Positions 62,756 to 64,000 of a stretch of 64,000 bases of DNA are shown here, piece after piece (positions within the stretch are counted from its first letter, which is position 1; each line of letters starts with the position of its first letter). The stretch lies in NCBI RefSeq assembly GCF_018129025.1, contig NZ_JAAEDI010000006.1:124001-188000 (forward strand). The letters run 5' to 3'. The stretch comes from Neoroseomonas terrae. Lineage in GTDB: Bacteria > Pseudomonadota > Alphaproteobacteria > Acetobacterales > Acetobacteraceae. The notes beneath the pieces were generated by a model. It was not told the origin of the DNA. It searched no databases and saw only the letters and a list, made by a program, of their open reading frames with translations. Both the position numbers and the translations under genes were made by a program.

Positions 62756-63904
62756 TCAGCCCGGAACGTCCGGGTCGGTCATGCGCCGGTGCTCCTCCAG
62801 CGCGTAGCGGTCGGTCATGCCTGCGATGTAGTCGCAGACCACCAGGGCGCAGCGTGGGCTCCCGGCATCCCCGGCCCGGCCGCGCCAGGCGGGCGGCAGC
62901 ATCTGCGGGCCGCCATGCAGCAGGCTGAACAGCAGCTGCACCACGCGCTTCGACTTGGCCATGGTGCGGTTGACCCGCCAGTGCCGGTACATCCGGGTGA
63001 ACAGGAAGTCGCGCAAAGCGAGGTTCGCCTCCGCCATCGCGGTGGAGAATGCGACGACCGGGCCGCCGGCGCGGCGGATGTCGTCCACCGTCGTCGGTGC
63101 CAGCAGCGCGACGCGCCGCCGCGTCTCCGCCACCACGTCCAGCACCATCATGTTGATGACGCGGCGGATCATCTCGGGGGCGGCGCGTTCCGGCGGCATG
63201 TCGGGCATCGCGGCGCGCGCGTTGGCCAGCGCCTCGCCGACCAGCGGCAGCGCCGCCACTTCCTCGAGCGTGAACAGGCGCGCGCGCAGACCGTCATCCA
63301 GGTCGTGGTTGTTGTAGGCGATGTCGTCCGCCAGCGCGGCGACCTGGGCCTCGGCCGAGGCATGGGTGCCGAGATCGAGCGGATGCATCGCGTCGTAGTC
63401 GGCGATATAGGGCGCGGGCCGGCGCAGCGGGCCGTTGTGCTTGGCGAGGCCTTCCAGCGTCTCCCAGGTCAGGTTCAGCCCGTCGAACCCGGCGTATCGG
63501 GTTTCGAGTTGCGTCACCGCCTTCAGTGACTGCGCGTTGTGGTCGAAGCCGCCATAGGGCTTCATCGCGCTGTTCAGCGCATCCTCCCCCGCATGGCCGA
63601 AGGGCGGGTGGCCCAGGTCGTGGGCGAGCGCGAGCGCCTCGGCCAGGTCCTCATCCAGCCAGAGCAGGCGCGCGATCGAGCGGGCGATCTGCGCGACCTC
63701 GATGCTGTGGGTCAGGCGCGTCCGGAAATGGTCGCCCTCGTGATAGACGAAGACCTGAGTCTTGTATTGCAGCCGCCGGAACGATGTGGCGTGGATGATT
63801 CGGTCCCGGTCCCGCTGGAAGGGCGAGCGCGTATCGCCCCCGGCCTCGGGATGCAGCCGGCCGCGGGAGGTCTCGGGCCGGACGGCATGGGGGGCGAGAG
63901 CCAT
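62756..63904 (-). CDS. dgt: Deoxyguanosinetriphosphate triphosphohydrolase-like protein
   Basis: A 382-aa HD-domain dNTPase. RTRLTHSIEVAQIARSIA and ALAHDLGHPPFGHAGED carry the metal-binding His and His-Asp; LADDIAYNNHDLDDG holds the later Asp. These enzymes cleave dNTPs to nucleoside and triphosphate. An upstream GTG (63931) is also in frame; ATG at 63904 is closer to the conserved part. It diverges from a gene beyond the right edge. Confidence 0.94.
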   Translation of the reverse strand: MALAPHAVRPETSRGRLHPEAGGDTRSPFQRDRDRIIHATSFRRLQYKTQVFVYHEGDHFRTRLTHSIEVAQIARSIARLLWLDEDLAEALALAHDLGHPPFGHAGEDALNSAMKPYGGFDHNAQSLKAVTQLETRYAGFDGLNLTWETLEGLAKHNGPLRRPAPYIADYDAMHPLDLGTHASAEAQVAALADDIAYNNHDLDDGLRARLFTLEEVAALPLVGEALANARAAMPDMPPERAAPEMIRRVINMMVLDVVAETRRRVALLAPTTVDDIRRAGGPVVAFSTAMAEANLALRDFLFTRMYRHWRVNRTMAKSKRVVQLLFSLLHGGPQMLPPAWRGRAGDAGSPRCALVVCDYIAGMTDRYALEEHRRMTDPDVPG

Positions 63905-63954
63905 GGGTTCGGCCCTAGCACCGCCCGGCACGGGCCGGCAACCGCACCGCCGCG

Positions 63955-63996
63955 TTGGAACCAGCGCGCAGAAGCCCTATCTTGGGGGTCGAGGAG
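63955..63996 (+). promoter_or_regulatory. Promoter and ribosome site of the next plus-strand gene
   Basis: TTGGAA (63955-63960), 17 bases, then TATCTT (63978-63983) make a fair promoter; GAGGAG at 63991-63996 looks like a Shine-Dalgarno whose start codon would fall just past the window end. In related genomes the gene opposite dgt is often erpA (iron-sulphur insertion), a guess only. Confidence 0.5.
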
Positions 63997-64000
63997 TGCC

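Overview
The window is GC-rich (about 70% by eye) and almost fully coding. Gene content points to an alphaproteobacterium of the Acetobacteraceae, Roseomonas-like. The reasons are several Bug/TctC-type periplasmic receptors with Tat-like leaders, an ssb-gyrA-coaD-cyclophilin order, an argS-SPOR-nagZ-scpA-scpB-tatBC-serS order, and an alphaproteobacterial LexA box (GAAC-N7-GAAC) in front of uvrA. I see no insertion sequence, integrase, phage gene, CRISPR array or rRNA.

Layout. 1-0.7 kb: 3' end of an OpgC-type membrane acyltransferase. 0.8-10.2 kb: a DHDPS-family aldolase gene facing a tightly overlapped plus-strand catabolic operon (PrpF isomerase, two Bug receptors, two PDC-hydrolase-like amidohydrolases, a MaoC/FAS1-like hydratase, two family III CoA-transferases, a VOC protein). 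10.2-16.8 kb: a flavoprotein with a CTG start, a GFA protein, an M20 amidohydrolase, an HCCA-isomerase-like protein, a two-subunit CoA-transferase, a PH-like small protein and MlaA. 16.8-25.8 kb: a large, mostly uncharacterised envelope cluster. It holds a beta-carbonic-anhydrase-like protein whose C-terminal domain recurs as a stand-alone gene 3 kb away, a DUF4239 (bestrophin-like) membrane protein, a PstS-like receptor, two Mic60/mitofilin-C-terminal-like proteins and several orphan membrane or secreted proteins. 25.8-30.9 kb: a partner-switching module (RsbW-like kinase, STAS protein, SpoIIE phosphatase) beside a truncated ABC substrate-binding protein and a nucleobase permease carrying a degenerate HATPase-like tail.

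31-44.5 kb: a solitary Bug receptor, PepSY and stress proteins, tRNA-Lys, two cyclophilins, coaD, gyrA, ssb, the SOS-controlled uvrA, a glycosyltransferase and two orphan genes. 44.7-51.5 kb: a squalene/phytoene-synthase-family gene, sodB with a clear terminator, a hybrid histidine kinase, an isochorismatase, yajC, a DUF815 ATPase and rpiA. 51.5-64 kb: an MBL-fold hydrolase and then a long minus-strand housekeeping run from dgt and argS to serS. In that run an ABC ATPase occupies the place where tatA usually lies. The right edge carries a promoter and Shine-Dalgarno for a plus-strand gene that starts outside the window.

The best candidate for an undescribed system is the 16.8-24.5 kb cluster. 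Pairing a carbonic-anhydrase-like enzyme with a bestrophin-like membrane protein suggests inorganic-carbon or anion handling at the envelope; this is an inference only. The second is the permease with a HATPase-like tail next to the partner-switching genes.
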